This document shows, one piece after another, positions 1-8,410 of a DNA stretch of 37,469 nt. The position numbers and the translations under genes are program-made. The first letter of the stretch is position 1, and the number at the start of each line of letters is the position of its first letter. Source of the stretch: JBCDAP01 sp038747915 (lineage in GTDB: Bacteria > Planctomycetota > Phycisphaerae > Phycisphaerales > UBA1924); the NCBI GenBank assembly GCA_038747915.1, contig JBCDJJ010000031.1, positions 1 through 37,469 on the forward strand, in the 5' to 3' direction. The notes beneath the pieces were generated by a model. It was given only the letters and a program-made list of their open reading frames with translations, had not been told where the DNA came from and ran no database searches.

Positions 1-1
1 C

Positions 2-337
2 CGCGCCACGCCCGTAGCGACCTGCCTTCTTCCGTATCTGACTCAAGTAAGGAGCACAGCCCACAACGGTCGCCGTTTCTTCTCTGCCGCGGGGGAGAAG
101 TACCTGCTGCTCAAGGGCGAGCGCTTCGACCAAGCCCTGGTGCAGAGCCTGTGCTCACGGTGCGCGCAGGGGCTGCAGCGGGCTTTGGGGGGAGTGCTCC
201 GCTCAGTCTCCGGTGCCGAACACACCGCTGCGGGCGCACTGGAAAGCACTCCGGTGGTGATTGCAGCGTGCATTTATGCCGGTGCGTCGATTCTACAGAC
301 ATTCACGGATGAGACTAGGTCTCAGCTCTTATATTAA
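2..337 (+). other. Open frame at window edge, not recognised
   Basis: A frame open from the window edge runs to a TAA at 335-337, about 111 codons. It could be the 3' end of an upstream gene or chance in GC-rich DNA. I recognise no motif; residues around KYLLLKGERFDQALVQ look protein-like, but the remainder is rich in Ala, Gly, Ser and Cys. The sequence then turns AT-rich (325-365), which looks like a promoter zone. If the frame is real, the palindrome at 310-324 would lie inside its last codons. Confidence 0.15.
310..324. promoter_or_regulatory. Fur-like palindrome upstream of the haem gene cluster
   Basis: TGAGAC-TAG-GTCTCA is a perfect 6-3-6 inverted repeat followed at once by an AT-rich stretch with a TATATT (330-335) that could be a -10 element. 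The same half-sites with a 3-base spacer recur at 11441-11455, and a related palindrome lies before the EfeO-like gene at 9487-9508. The repeat is seen directly. A role as an iron-regulator site for the downstream operon is inference. Confidence 0.4.
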
Positions 338-458
338 TCGATTTTTCCAGTATTTATTCCTGTACTGCAGCAGTTGCCCCGATTACTGTCCCTTGAGTCT
401 GCGCTGGAATCTATCTATGGCGTACCGTGCCGGACAGACGAGCTGGGTGTGTGCGACG

Positions 459-950
459 ATGCGGGTAGTGTGGTCCGCCTTGGCCGCTGTGCATGTTGTC
501 CCGTTGGTCGCGGTTGGTGTGCGGTTCTGGCATGCGGGCTCGATGTCGGATGTCGGTTCGTGTCTGGTGCTCGGCGCGATCGTGGCGTTGTTCGTGCTGA
601 AGGCATGTGATGTCGCGTGGCTGCGGATGGACCGACCGGTTCTGGAGGTGGCCGTTTGGCTCATTGCGGGTGCGATCGCGCACGGTCCGTCCGCTGCGGA
701 ATCGATCGGGACGGAGCTGAGCGTTCCGCTCGCGGTCGTTGCGGTGGGTGGTGTTGTGCTCGCGGGGGCTCGGGTGCGTCGGCGGTTCTTTGGGTGGTGG
801 ACCGACTTTGCCGGTGGGCTCGCGGCGCTATGCCGCCGGTCGCTCTTTCGGAGTGTTCAGAGTGGGCTATTCGTCGCCGGCGATTCGGTTGAGTGGTGCC
901 AAAGACGCCTTGGGTTGAGTTGGTCTGCTCGTCCTCCTCCGGCGATCTGA
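459..950 (+). CDS. Small multi-pass membrane protein, unknown
   Basis: 163 residues from ATG 459. An in-frame ATG at 417 is possible, but the hydrophobic region begins right at 459. Four hydrophobic segments are visible, around VVWSALAAVHVVPLVAVGV, CLVLGAIVALFVL, LEVAVWLIAGAIA and LSVPLAVVAVGGVVLAG, followed by a basic tail. No family is recognised. It ends 155 bp before the ferrochelatase fusion gene on the same strand, so it may be the first gene of the haem operon or simply a neighbour. No strong ribosome binding site precedes either start. Confidence 0.45.
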   Translation: MRVVWSALAAVHVVPLVAVGVRFWHAGSMSDVGSCLVLGAIVALFVLKACDVAWLRMDRPVLEVAVWLIAGAIAHGPSAAESIGTELSVPLAVVAVGGVVLAGARVRRRFFGWWTDFAGGLAALCRRSLFRSVQSGLFVAGDSVEWCQRRLGLSWSARPPPAI

Positions 951-1105
951 CGCGCTTCGCCTTGCCCGCTCTTCCATAACCGCTTGTTGACGCTTCTTGA
1001 AGAGGTGCCTTGTGCTCGGCATCGCGGTGATGTGCCGCGCGGTGTGGCCGTGCTCTTGGGCTTCCTTCGTCCTGGCTCACTCGTCTCTCTGACAGAGGAG
1101 GACGT

Positions 1106-3445
1106 ATGTCCTCGGATACCTCGCAGCCGATGTGCAGCGGTTGCTCCGGCGAGAACCGGTCGTGTGTGTGTCACCGGCCGATTCGCCGCGGCGCTCTGCT
1201 GATCAACCACGGTACACCCGACTCACCGGCGGCCAAAGACGTGCGCCGGTACCTGCGAGAATTTCTCGCTGACCCGTATGTCATCACGCTTCCGAAGCCG
1301 CTTCGGTGGTTGACGCCGGCACTCGCGACGATGATCGCGACGTTTCGGGGTGGGCGATCCGCCGAGGCGTACTCACAGATTTGGTGGGATGAGGGGTCGC
1401 CGCTCAAGGTGATCACCGAGCGTCAGCGGGACAAGCTTCAGGATCGTCTCGGTGGTGGATGGAAGGTCTACTCGGCGATGCGATACGCACAGCCGAGCAT
1501 TGGGTCGGCCATTCAGAAGATCGTCGACGACGGAGTGACCGAGCTCGTGGTGCTCCCGATGTACCCGCAGCATGCCGGGCCGACGACGGCGACGGCACTG
1601 GATGTGCTGTACCGAGAGCTGCAGCGGACGGGGAACCGACTCGGTGTTGGTATCCGGAGTGAGTGGTACAACGATCAGGGGTACATCGAGGCTCAGGCAC
1701 AGTTGCTGCACCGATTCATGGAGGCGCGTGGCCTCGGTTCCGACTCGGCGTATTTGTTGTTCAGTGCTCACTCGATGCCGGTGTCGTACATCCGAGCGGG
1801 AGACCCCTACGAGGGGCAGATCCGCCGATCGGTCCGGTTGGTGCTCGATCGGCTTGGGTGGCCCGAGCGTCGCACATCGTTGAGCTTTCAGAGCAAGCTT
1901 GGCCCGGTGCCATGGTTGGCACCGTCGACGCAGGACACGCTGGACGAGCTTGCGGCCCGCGGAGAGCGGGATGTTGTGGTGTGTCCGATCAGTTTCACAT
2001 CGGATTGTCTCGAGACGCTCGAAGAAATCGGAATCGGTGGCAAGGAACGCTTTGAGTCGCGTTCGCCGGGATCGACGCTGCATCTCGTGTCGGCGCTCAA
2101 CGACGACGATGTGTTCGCCGACGCGCTCGCTGGGCTCGTTCGGCGCGGGAGCAGGCCGCTGCCGCGATCAAAGACGGTGAAGTCGCTCGGCACGTCCGTC
2201 CATCGTGAGTCGCTCGACGCGTTGGCCGGGCGTCTTGTCATGGTTGGGTATTCGGTCGCGGGCTCGATGACACGGCGAGAGGCGCCGGGTCTGATTGATG
2301 CATCGTTGCTCCGCGAGCTTGGGCGTGGTCGCCAGGACGCGATCGGCACCGTTCGGGCTCTCGCGGCGGCGCCGGAGATCGATGGCTGCGTGTTCGTGCG
2401 CACGTGCCAGCGAAGCGAGATCTATGCGATCGTGAAGAAGGGGTGCAGCATCGAGGGTGCCGCTGACCAGATCGTGGGTCATATGTGTGGGGCGCTTGAG
2501 TCAGAACCGGTCGCGCCGTCGCCAGCGATTCGATGCGGCCGGGCCGCGCTCGGTCATCTTGCTCGGGTCACGCTCGGGCTCGAGAGTGTGCTGATCGGGG
2601 AATCGGACGCGAGCGAGCAGGTGCGATCGGCGATGCGGATGGCCGATCACGCGGGGACGTTGTCGCCAGCGGTGGGGCGTGTGCTCGAGCGCGTGCTCGA
2701 GCTGGATGTAGAGATCCGATGCGAGACGACGTGGGGTGGTTTCTCAACGAGTTTCGCGGACGCCGCGTTGTCGGCACTTGGCGAGCGTTCGCTGCTCGAC
2801 GCCGGGAGCTGGGTGGTGGCAGGCGGTTCGACGACATCACGGCAGATCATCCGCTCGCTCGGGGAGACCGCGGCGCGCAGTCTGACGTTCGTACATCGCG
2901 GAAGTTCGCGGGCGGATGTGATCGGGTTCACTCGTGAGGTGGCGCCGCTGGCCCGACGGCTGTGCGTCGACCGGTACAACGACCGATCGGTGCTCGAGGC
3001 GGTCGAGCATGCCGATGTGCTCGCCATCGGGATCGACTCGCGATCAACAGTGTTTGGTTGTGACGACCTGGCGGGCCTTAGAGACTTTCGGGATCGCCCC
3101 TTGACCGTGATCGATTTCAATGCGCACGGCTCGACCGGCGATGTTGACACGATCGATGGGATTCGCGTGATCGACTGCGCCGAGCTGCAACGCGGCATCT
3201 CGGCGTATGCGCAAACGCGGCTTGCGTGCCCCGGATTTCGTGCGGCGCTCACGCACATCACGGCAGAGCTGGATGATCGGTTCGGCGTCGATGACGGAAG
3301 AACGGTGCTTCGACGCGATGCAGAACTAACGCCGCTGACGGTCACACCGGGTCACGGCATGCGACACATCGTTCCGGGTGAGCCCGCGGCCGAACCGGTT
3401 CTCGCGATGGCGACTTCGCCGACGATTCTGGGGGATGCGACATGA
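1106..3445 (+). CDS. hemH: Ferrochelatase / glutamyl-tRNA reductase fusion (HemH-HemA)
   Basis: 779 residues; start supported by GAGGAGG about 5 bases upstream. Residues ~25-350 are ferrochelatase, which inserts Fe(II) into a porphyrin at the end of haem synthesis: LLINHGTPDSP, DVRRYLREFLADP, EAYSQIWWDEGSPL, catalytic His222 in FSAHSMP and Glu303 in DCLETLEEI. Residues ~370-720 resemble glutamyl-tRNA reductase, the first committed step: nucleophile Cys434 in VRTCQRSEIY, then GHLARVTLGLESVLIGE (484-499), then a Rossmann-like VVAGGSTTSRQIIRSL (570-585). The reductase half is divergent: the usual EPQILGQV is ESDASEQV, the glycine motif is GGSTTS, and VIDFNAHGST stands where DLAVPRD is usual. A Cys cluster C-x2-C-x6-C-x-C-H (10-23) precedes the ferrochelatase domain. 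The stop overlaps hemN (ATGA). The ferrochelatase call is firm; reductase activity is likely but unproven. Confidence 0.93.
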   Translation: MSSDTSQPMCSGCSGENRSCVCHRPIRRGALLINHGTPDSPAAKDVRRYLREFLADPYVITLPKPLRWLTPALATMIATFRGGRSAEAYSQIWWDEGSPLKVITERQRDKLQDRLGGGWKVYSAMRYAQPSIGSAIQKIVDDGVTELVVLPMYPQHAGPTTATALDVLYRELQRTGNRLGVGIRSEWYNDQGYIEAQAQLLHRFMEARGLGSDSAYLLFSAHSMPVSYIRAGDPYEGQIRRSVRLVLDRLGWPERRTSLSFQSKLGPVPWLAPSTQDTLDELAARGERDVVVCPISFTSDCLETLEEIGIGGKERFESRSPGSTLHLVSALNDDDVFADALAGLVRRGSRPLPRSKTVKSLGTSVHRESLDALAGRLVMVGYSVAGSMTRREAPGLIDASLLRELGRGRQDAIGTVRALAAAPEIDGCVFVRTCQRSEIYAIVKKGCSIEGAADQIVGHMCGALESEPVAPSPAIRCGRAALGHLARVTLGLESVLIGESDASEQVRSAMRMADHAGTLSPAVGRVLERVLELDVEIRCETTWGGFSTSFADAALSALGERSLLDAGSWVVAGGSTTSRQIIRSLGETAARSLTFVHRGSSRADVIGFTREVAPLARRLCVDRYNDRSVLEAVEHADVLAIGIDSRSTVFGCDDLAGLRDFRDRPLTVIDFNAHGSTGDVDTIDGIRVIDCAELQRGISAYAQTRLACPGFRAALTHITAELDDRFGVDDGRTVLRRDAELTPLTVTPGHGMRHIVPGEPAAEPVLAMATSPTILGDAT

Positions 3446-4878
3446 GTCTGCCATTGCCCGTGATCGATCCGGAGGTGTTCGCGCGGTACGCGGGGCTGAG
3501 CCTGCCTCGGCATGTTGCTTACCCGATGCCGACGTGGTGGTCGGACCTTGATGACGTCGCGGCGGCTGAGGTTCGGCGGATGGCGCGCGAGTCGCTCCCC
3601 ACGCGTGATCTTTCGCTGTACATCCACGTTCCGTTCTGCGAGCGGATGTGCCGGTTCTGCGCGTGCAATCGCACGATCCTTCGCAAAGATTCACCGACCC
3701 GGGTCGAGCGGGTGGAGGGTTATCTTGACGCGGTGATCGGCGAGCTCGAGCGCCGGAGCGCCGAGTGCGCACGATCTCGTCGCGGTGGTCAGCCGGTGCG
3801 TCAGATCCACTGGGGTGGGGGCACGCCGACCTACCTCTCGCTGTCCCAGATCGAGCGGCTGCACACTGCGTGCATCGATCACTTCGCGGTATCTCACGAC
3901 GCGGAGCTCTCGATCGAGGTGGATCCTCGCGTCACAACACGGGAGCAGCTCGGGCTGCTTCGGCGGCTCGGCTTCAACCGGATCTCAATGGGCGTGCAGG
4001 ACTTCGATCCGATCGTGCAGAAGCATGTGAATCGTGTTCAGCCGCTCGAGCTTGTCCGGTCGATCACTCGTGATGCCCGCGAACTGGGGTTCGAGAGCAT
4101 CAACTTCGATCTGATCTATGGCCTGCCGTACCAAACACTGGAAGGTGTCATTGACACGGTGCTTCACACGTGTGACCTGCGGCCGGACCGACTCGCCTTT
4201 TACCACTACGCGCAGATTCCGGATCGGATCGCGAATCAGCGAGGGCTCGATCACGGTGCGCTACCGGATTCAGCCGCCAAGCTCGCGATGCTGACCGAGG
4301 CGCGACGGATCTTCCGTGAGTGCGGGTACGAGTTCATCGGGTTGGATCACTTCGCGCTTCCGAGTGAGGATCTGGCACGCGCGTTGCGGGACGGGCGGAT
4401 CCATCGATCGTTCCAGGGCATGACCACGGGCCGGGAGCTCGATCTGATCGGCGTGGGGTGTTCGGCGATCAGCGTGTTTCCACGGCGCGGATACCTACAG
4501 AACATCAGAGAGCCCGACGAGTACACCGCGCGGTCGCTCGGTGGCGACGAGACCGCCATCCGGGGTCTCGAGCTCTCGACCGAGGATGCCGAGCGCCAGG
4601 CCATCCTGATGGATCTGTACAGCTACGGCGAGATCAGCCCGACGCGGCTTCGGGAGCGCGATGGTGTCGAGCTTGATCACTACCTCACCGAGGCGTTCGA
4701 GGCGATCGAGCGACTCGTTGATGACGGGCTGGTGGATCGCACAGCGGAGGGTGGGCTTCGGCTCACCGATGCGCTCGGGCGCGTGTTGATGCGGAACGTG
4801 GCGGCGGCCTTTGACGGATATCTACCAGCGGACGCGGCGTGGAGTGGTCTCCGCGACACGTTTTCGGTGAGCGCATAG
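3442..4878 (+). CDS. hemN: Oxygen-independent coproporphyrinogen III dehydrogenase (radical SAM)
   Basis: 478 residues, normal HemN length. It converts coproporphyrinogen III to protoporphyrinogen IX by radical-SAM chemistry in the cytoplasm. The CX3CX2CXC motif typical of true HemN is present as C66, C70, C73, C75 (FCERMCRFCACN), preceded by YIHVPF. IHWGGGTPTYL, SIEVDPR, RISMGVQDFD, FDLIYGLPYQT and GVGCSAIS follow in family order, and a C-terminal HemN-type domain is present. The ATG lies in an ATGA overlap with the fusion gene, implying translational coupling; hemE starts 13 bp after the stop. Because the extra fourth Cys and the C-terminal domain are present, this is HemN rather than the HemW haem-chaperone relative. 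Confidence 0.95.
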   Translation: MSLPLPVIDPEVFARYAGLSLPRHVAYPMPTWWSDLDDVAAAEVRRMARESLPTRDLSLYIHVPFCERMCRFCACNRTILRKDSPTRVERVEGYLDAVIGELERRSAECARSRRGGQPVRQIHWGGGTPTYLSLSQIERLHTACIDHFAVSHDAELSIEVDPRVTTREQLGLLRRLGFNRISMGVQDFDPIVQKHVNRVQPLELVRSITRDARELGFESINFDLIYGLPYQTLEGVIDTVLHTCDLRPDRLAFYHYAQIPDRIANQRGLDHGALPDSAAKLAMLTEARRIFRECGYEFIGLDHFALPSEDLARALRDGRIHRSFQGMTTGRELDLIGVGCSAISVFPRRGYLQNIREPDEYTARSLGGDETAIRGLELSTEDAERQAILMDLYSYGEISPTRLRERDGVELDHYLTEAFEAIERLVDDGLVDRTAEGGLRLTDALGRVLMRNVAAAFDGYLPADAAWSGLRDTFSVSA

Positions 4879-4891
4879 GAGGGACTCTGGT

Positions 4892-5941
4892 ATGCGAGAA
4901 CACCTCGACAACGACTTGATCCTCCGCGCGATGCGCGGCGAGCACACGGAGCGGACGCCGGTGTGGTTGATGCGGCAGGCGGGCCGATTCGACCCGGCAT
5001 ACCGAACGCTACGCCAGCAGGCCGGCGTCGAGCTGGAAGTACTCTTTATGGATCCGGAGCGGGCGGCCCAGATCACGCTCCTTCCGGTTCGTTTCGGCGT
5101 GGATGCAGCGATCCTATTCCAGGATATTCTGACGCCACTCGGCCCGATGGGCGCACCTTTCGTGTTTCGCCCGGGACCCACGCTCGAGCGTGCGGTGACG
5201 AGCGATGTCGATGCCGATCGTTTGGAGCTGTACGACCCCATCGAGAAGCTCGGATTCGTGTATGAGAGCATCGAGTTGGCGCTCGAGCGTCTTGCGGGGC
5301 GCATGCCACTTTTGGGATTTGCCGGCGCGCCGATGACGCTTCTCAATTTCCTCGTGTGTGGCGGGAGCCCTGGCGGGTGCTCTTGCAAGCTCGAGCGATT
5401 TCTGTCTCGACACGAGGCAGCGGCGGACAGGTTGCTGCAACGGCTCGCAGGGCTCGTGGCGGCGTACGTGCGCGGGCAGATCGAGGCCGGTGTGCATGCG
5501 GTGCAGATCTTCGAGTCGTCGGCTGCGGACGTTGAGCCCGAGCTGTACCGGAGGTTTGCGCTGCCGTACCAGCGGATGGTGTTCGATTCACTCGACGCGC
5601 TCCCGGTCCCAACGATCCTCTTTGCCAAGGGGGTGTGCCCGGCGCTCATGGCCGAATCCGGTGCCGGCGTGCTCAGCATCGGATCGGGTCTTTCGATTGC
5701 CGACGCGAGGAAGATGGTTCCCGGCCATCCTCTTCAGGGCAATATCGACAACATGCTCCTGCGGCACGGGACACCGTCACAGGTCCGGCGCGCCGCAGAA
5801 GAGTGCATCACGCTGGGTGGGCACCGTGGGCACGTGCTCAATCTCGGGCACGGTGTGATCAAAGATACGCCCGTTGAGAACGTCGAGGCGATGATTGGAG
5901 CCGCTCATAGCTGCATGATCGAACAGGGGGCGGCCGCGTGA
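4892..5941 (+). CDS. hemE: Uroporphyrinogen decarboxylase
   Basis: 349 residues, typical length. It decarboxylates the four acetate side chains of uroporphyrinogen III to give coproporphyrinogen III, the substrate of the HemN encoded just upstream. The signature PVWLMRQAGRFDPAYR (residues ~23-38) and FQDILTP with catalytic Asp78 are present, as are FAGAPMTLLNF and the C-terminal NLGHGVIKDTPVENV. The Tyr common in the GAPxTLxxY segment is Phe here. A short insertion, CGGSPGGCSCK, is cysteine-rich compared with most relatives. GGAGGG about 13 bases before the ATG is a possible binding site. The stop overlaps the next gene's GTG in GTGA. Confidence 0.96.
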   Translation: MREHLDNDLILRAMRGEHTERTPVWLMRQAGRFDPAYRTLRQQAGVELEVLFMDPERAAQITLLPVRFGVDAAILFQDILTPLGPMGAPFVFRPGPTLERAVTSDVDADRLELYDPIEKLGFVYESIELALERLAGRMPLLGFAGAPMTLLNFLVCGGSPGGCSCKLERFLSRHEAAADRLLQRLAGLVAAYVRGQIEAGVHAVQIFESSAADVEPELYRRFALPYQRMVFDSLDALPVPTILFAKGVCPALMAESGAGVLSIGSGLSIADARKMVPGHPLQGNIDNMLLRHGTPSQVRRAAEECITLGGHRGHVLNLGHGVIKDTPVENVEAMIGAAHSCMIEQGAAA

Positions 5942-7386
5942 GCGAGCGATGCGATGTGGTCGTGATCGGGGGTGGTATCACTGGGCTGACGGCCGCTCAC
6001 CGGCTACAGGATCTTGGCCGGTCCGTCGTGTTGATCGAGTCCTCCGATCGCTTGGGAGGGGTGATCCGTTCGGAGTGGCACGATGGAATGTTGCTCGAGC
6101 ACGGTCCGTTTAGCGTGATGGTGCGGTGCGGGGAGTTCGTGGAGCTGCTCGACGAGCTACGGCTGGCGCCGATCGAGAGCGATGCGAGCGGGAGCCGCGC
6201 GCGATTCGTTCTGCGTGACGGCCAGCTTCGGCGCGTGCCGACCTCACCCGGTGCGCTGCTATCGAGCTCGTTGGTCTCCATGCCGGCGAAGCTCGATCTG
6301 CTTCGGCGGATGATGTTCTCTCCGGTTCGTCGGCAGGCTGGCGACGTTTCGATGCGCGATGTCGCCACACGGCGCTTGGGGACCGAGCCGGCCGAACGGC
6401 TGATCAGCCCGGCGTGCGTTGGGATCTTTGCTGCTGGGGCCGAAGAACTGAGTGCTGACGCGTGTCTGCCAACGCTCTCGGCCGCTGATCATCGTGCGCG
6501 TTCGACGCTTGGACTTGCCCGGAGCATGCGAGCGGGCGCGGAGCCTGCCCGGCGCCGCATGATGGTCAGCTTTGATTCGGGGCTTGCCTCACTCGTGACC
6601 GAGCTTTCGTGCCGGCTCGATGGCGTGGCGAGACGCGGCACGACGGCGCTGTCGATCGAGCCCGGGAGTGGGGCGCGACGCTACCGCGTTCTCCTATCCG
6701 AAGGGATGGTGGAGTGCGATGCGGTCGTGGTGGCGGCGGGGGCGAACGTCACAGCCAGGTTGGTTGGGGGGCTCGAACCGAGCATTGTCCGGCGCCTACA
6801 AGAGATCCGGCATGCGAGTCTTGGTGTCGTGCATCTCGCGTTCGATCGGGATCTGGTCGATCATCCGTGCGATGGCTTCGGCTTTCTGATCCCGCGCAGC
6901 GAGCCCGAGACAGCCCCTGTGCTCGGCGTGATCTGGCCGGGGAGTGTTTTCCCCTTTCATGTGCCAGACGGGCGTGTACTCCTGCGCGCGATGGTCGGGG
7001 GAACTCGATGGCCGACGGCGCTGCGCGATTCCTGCGAGGCGATCGTGCAGCGAACACTGAGTGTGCTCCAGCCGCTGCTCGGCGTGCGGGGCGCACCGAG
7101 CTCTTCGCATGTGTCGCTCTGGCCCGACAGTGTGCCCGTGTACTCGGTGGGTCATGCAGAACGCGTCCGTTCGATTCTTGAGTTGCAGTCGCGGCATCCC
7201 GGTGTGATGCTCGCGGGCTCATGGGTGTGCGGGCCTTCGGGTGGCGTTGGTGTGAACGACCGAGTGCGTTTGGGGCGACGGGCCGCGGAGATCGTTGCGA
7301 CCGAAGATCCAACGCCGCGATCGACTGCGTTTGAACAGGAATGTGCCGAAGCAGCTTCTACTCGGCAGGAGGCCGCTGTTGTCTGA
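5938..7386 (+). CDS. hemY: Protoporphyrinogen oxidase, FAD-dependent
   Basis: 482 residues. It oxidises protoporphyrinogen IX to protoporphyrin IX using FAD, between the HemN and ferrochelatase steps. The N-terminal dinucleotide fold VVVIGGGITGLTAAHRL (GxGxxG at 11-16) is followed by the acidic ESSDRLGG strand. Downstream HGPFSVMV and the C-terminal FAD-contact region VMLAGSWVCGPSGGVGVNDRV fit the HemY family. The GTG start overlaps the hemE stop by 4 bases. With HemN and no HemQ-like gene in view, this points to the classical protoporphyrin-dependent branch. HemY enzymes usually need oxygen whereas HemN does not, so the operon mixes both chemistries. Confidence 0.93.
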   Translation: MSERCDVVVIGGGITGLTAAHRLQDLGRSVVLIESSDRLGGVIRSEWHDGMLLEHGPFSVMVRCGEFVELLDELRLAPIESDASGSRARFVLRDGQLRRVPTSPGALLSSSLVSMPAKLDLLRRMMFSPVRRQAGDVSMRDVATRRLGTEPAERLISPACVGIFAAGAEELSADACLPTLSAADHRARSTLGLARSMRAGAEPARRRMMVSFDSGLASLVTELSCRLDGVARRGTTALSIEPGSGARRYRVLLSEGMVECDAVVVAAGANVTARLVGGLEPSIVRRLQEIRHASLGVVHLAFDRDLVDHPCDGFGFLIPRSEPETAPVLGVIWPGSVFPFHVPDGRVLLRAMVGGTRWPTALRDSCEAIVQRTLSVLQPLLGVRGAPSSSHVSLWPDSVPVYSVGHAERVRSILELQSRHPGVMLAGSWVCGPSGGVGVNDRVRLGRRAAEIVATEDPTPRSTAFEQECAEAASTRQEAAVV

Positions 7387-8410
7387 TATTCAATCGAACA
7401 TCGAGATATCGTCAGTCGCCGTGGGTGCGAGTGCTGCGCCGCGTGAATCGAGCCATTCGTCGTCGTCCGCGCCTTTCGTGAGGGCCGTCGATGCGATCTA
7501 CGAGTACGGGGGGAACCGCAAACGCCCCTCGCACACGATCGGTCCCGTATCGTTAACGGTCGAGGCTGGAGAACGGGTTGCGCTTGTGGGTGGGAATGGA
7601 TCAGGCAAGTCAACTCTGCTCCACCTGCTGAGCGGCGCTTCGACACCGGTCGTGGGTTGTATCGAGTGGTTCGGCGAATCGGATATCCGCCTGGTGCGGC
7701 AGCGGATCGGTGTTGTCTTTCAGAGTCCGGCGCTCGATGCGCTCCTGAGTATCCGCGAGACGCTGCTTCTTGCTGGTCGCACGCTGCGGATGTGCCGGAG
7801 GGCTATTGCATCGCGCGTCGATGAGCTGTGTGAGCTGCTCTCGATCGGAGATCGGCTTGACGACCGGGTGGGGACGCTCAGCGGCGGTTTGACTCGCCGT
7901 GTTGATCTAGCAAGGGCGATCCTTCACCGCCCAGACCTCCTTCTGCTCGATGAGGCGACTGCCTCGCTCGATCAGCACTCGGCCGAAGACTTCAATGCTG
8001 CGCTCGACCGGTTATCGGGTGAGGGTGTCACGGTGGTCGCTGCCACGCACTCTCTTGACGAAGCGGGCTTGGCCGACCGCGTGATCGCGATGAAAGACGG
8101 TCTTATCGATTTCGATCACCGCACCGATCAGTCGAACGGGTGGCGGGATGTGTCGCACGAGACGGGCTCGCTCACCATTGTCGATCCTGACGCAGCCACG
8201 GTGTCCCGGCTGCGAGATCTGGGTGTGTCGCAATCGGCGGGTGTGAACTGGCGGGTCGAACCCGGGCAGCTCGACGACAGCACCCTCGGTCTGTTGGTTC
8301 GCGAGATGTCGAGCCAAGATGTGGTGCTGCAGCGGGACGACGGCGCGGTCTCGACCAAGGACGCCTCGGCATCGACGGTGGAGCGCCTACAACGTGGGGA
8401 GCTGTCGTGA
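7379..8410 (+). CDS. ABC transporter ATP-binding protein (ABC-2 type)
   Basis: 343 residues from TTG 7379. This start is chosen because AGGAGG lies at 7367-7372 with a 6-base spacer and the codon overlaps the hemY stop; a more upstream in-frame start at 7295 would run deep into hemY. Walker A is GGNGSGKST (71-79), the signature is LSGGLTRRVDLARA (~167-180) and Walker B is LLLLDEAT (~187-194). The N-terminal ~35 residues are Ser/Ala-rich, and about 80 residues follow the nucleotide-binding domain, as in DrrA/NodI-like exporters. It pairs with the permease directly downstream (GTGA overlap). Position at the end of a haem operon suggests export of haem or a porphyrin, which is inference; the sequence does not show the substrate. 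Confidence 0.9.
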   Translation: MSDIQSNIEISSVAVGASAAPRESSHSSSSAPFVRAVDAIYEYGGNRKRPSHTIGPVSLTVEAGERVALVGGNGSGKSTLLHLLSGASTPVVGCIEWFGESDIRLVRQRIGVVFQSPALDALLSIRETLLLAGRTLRMCRRAIASRVDELCELLSIGDRLDDRVGTLSGGLTRRVDLARAILHRPDLLLLDEATASLDQHSAEDFNAALDRLSGEGVTVVAATHSLDEAGLADRVIAMKDGLIDFDHRTDQSNGWRDVSHETGSLTIVDPDAATVSRLRDLGVSQSAGVNWRVEPGQLDDSTLGLLVREMSSQDVVLQRDDGAVSTKDASASTVERLQRGELS

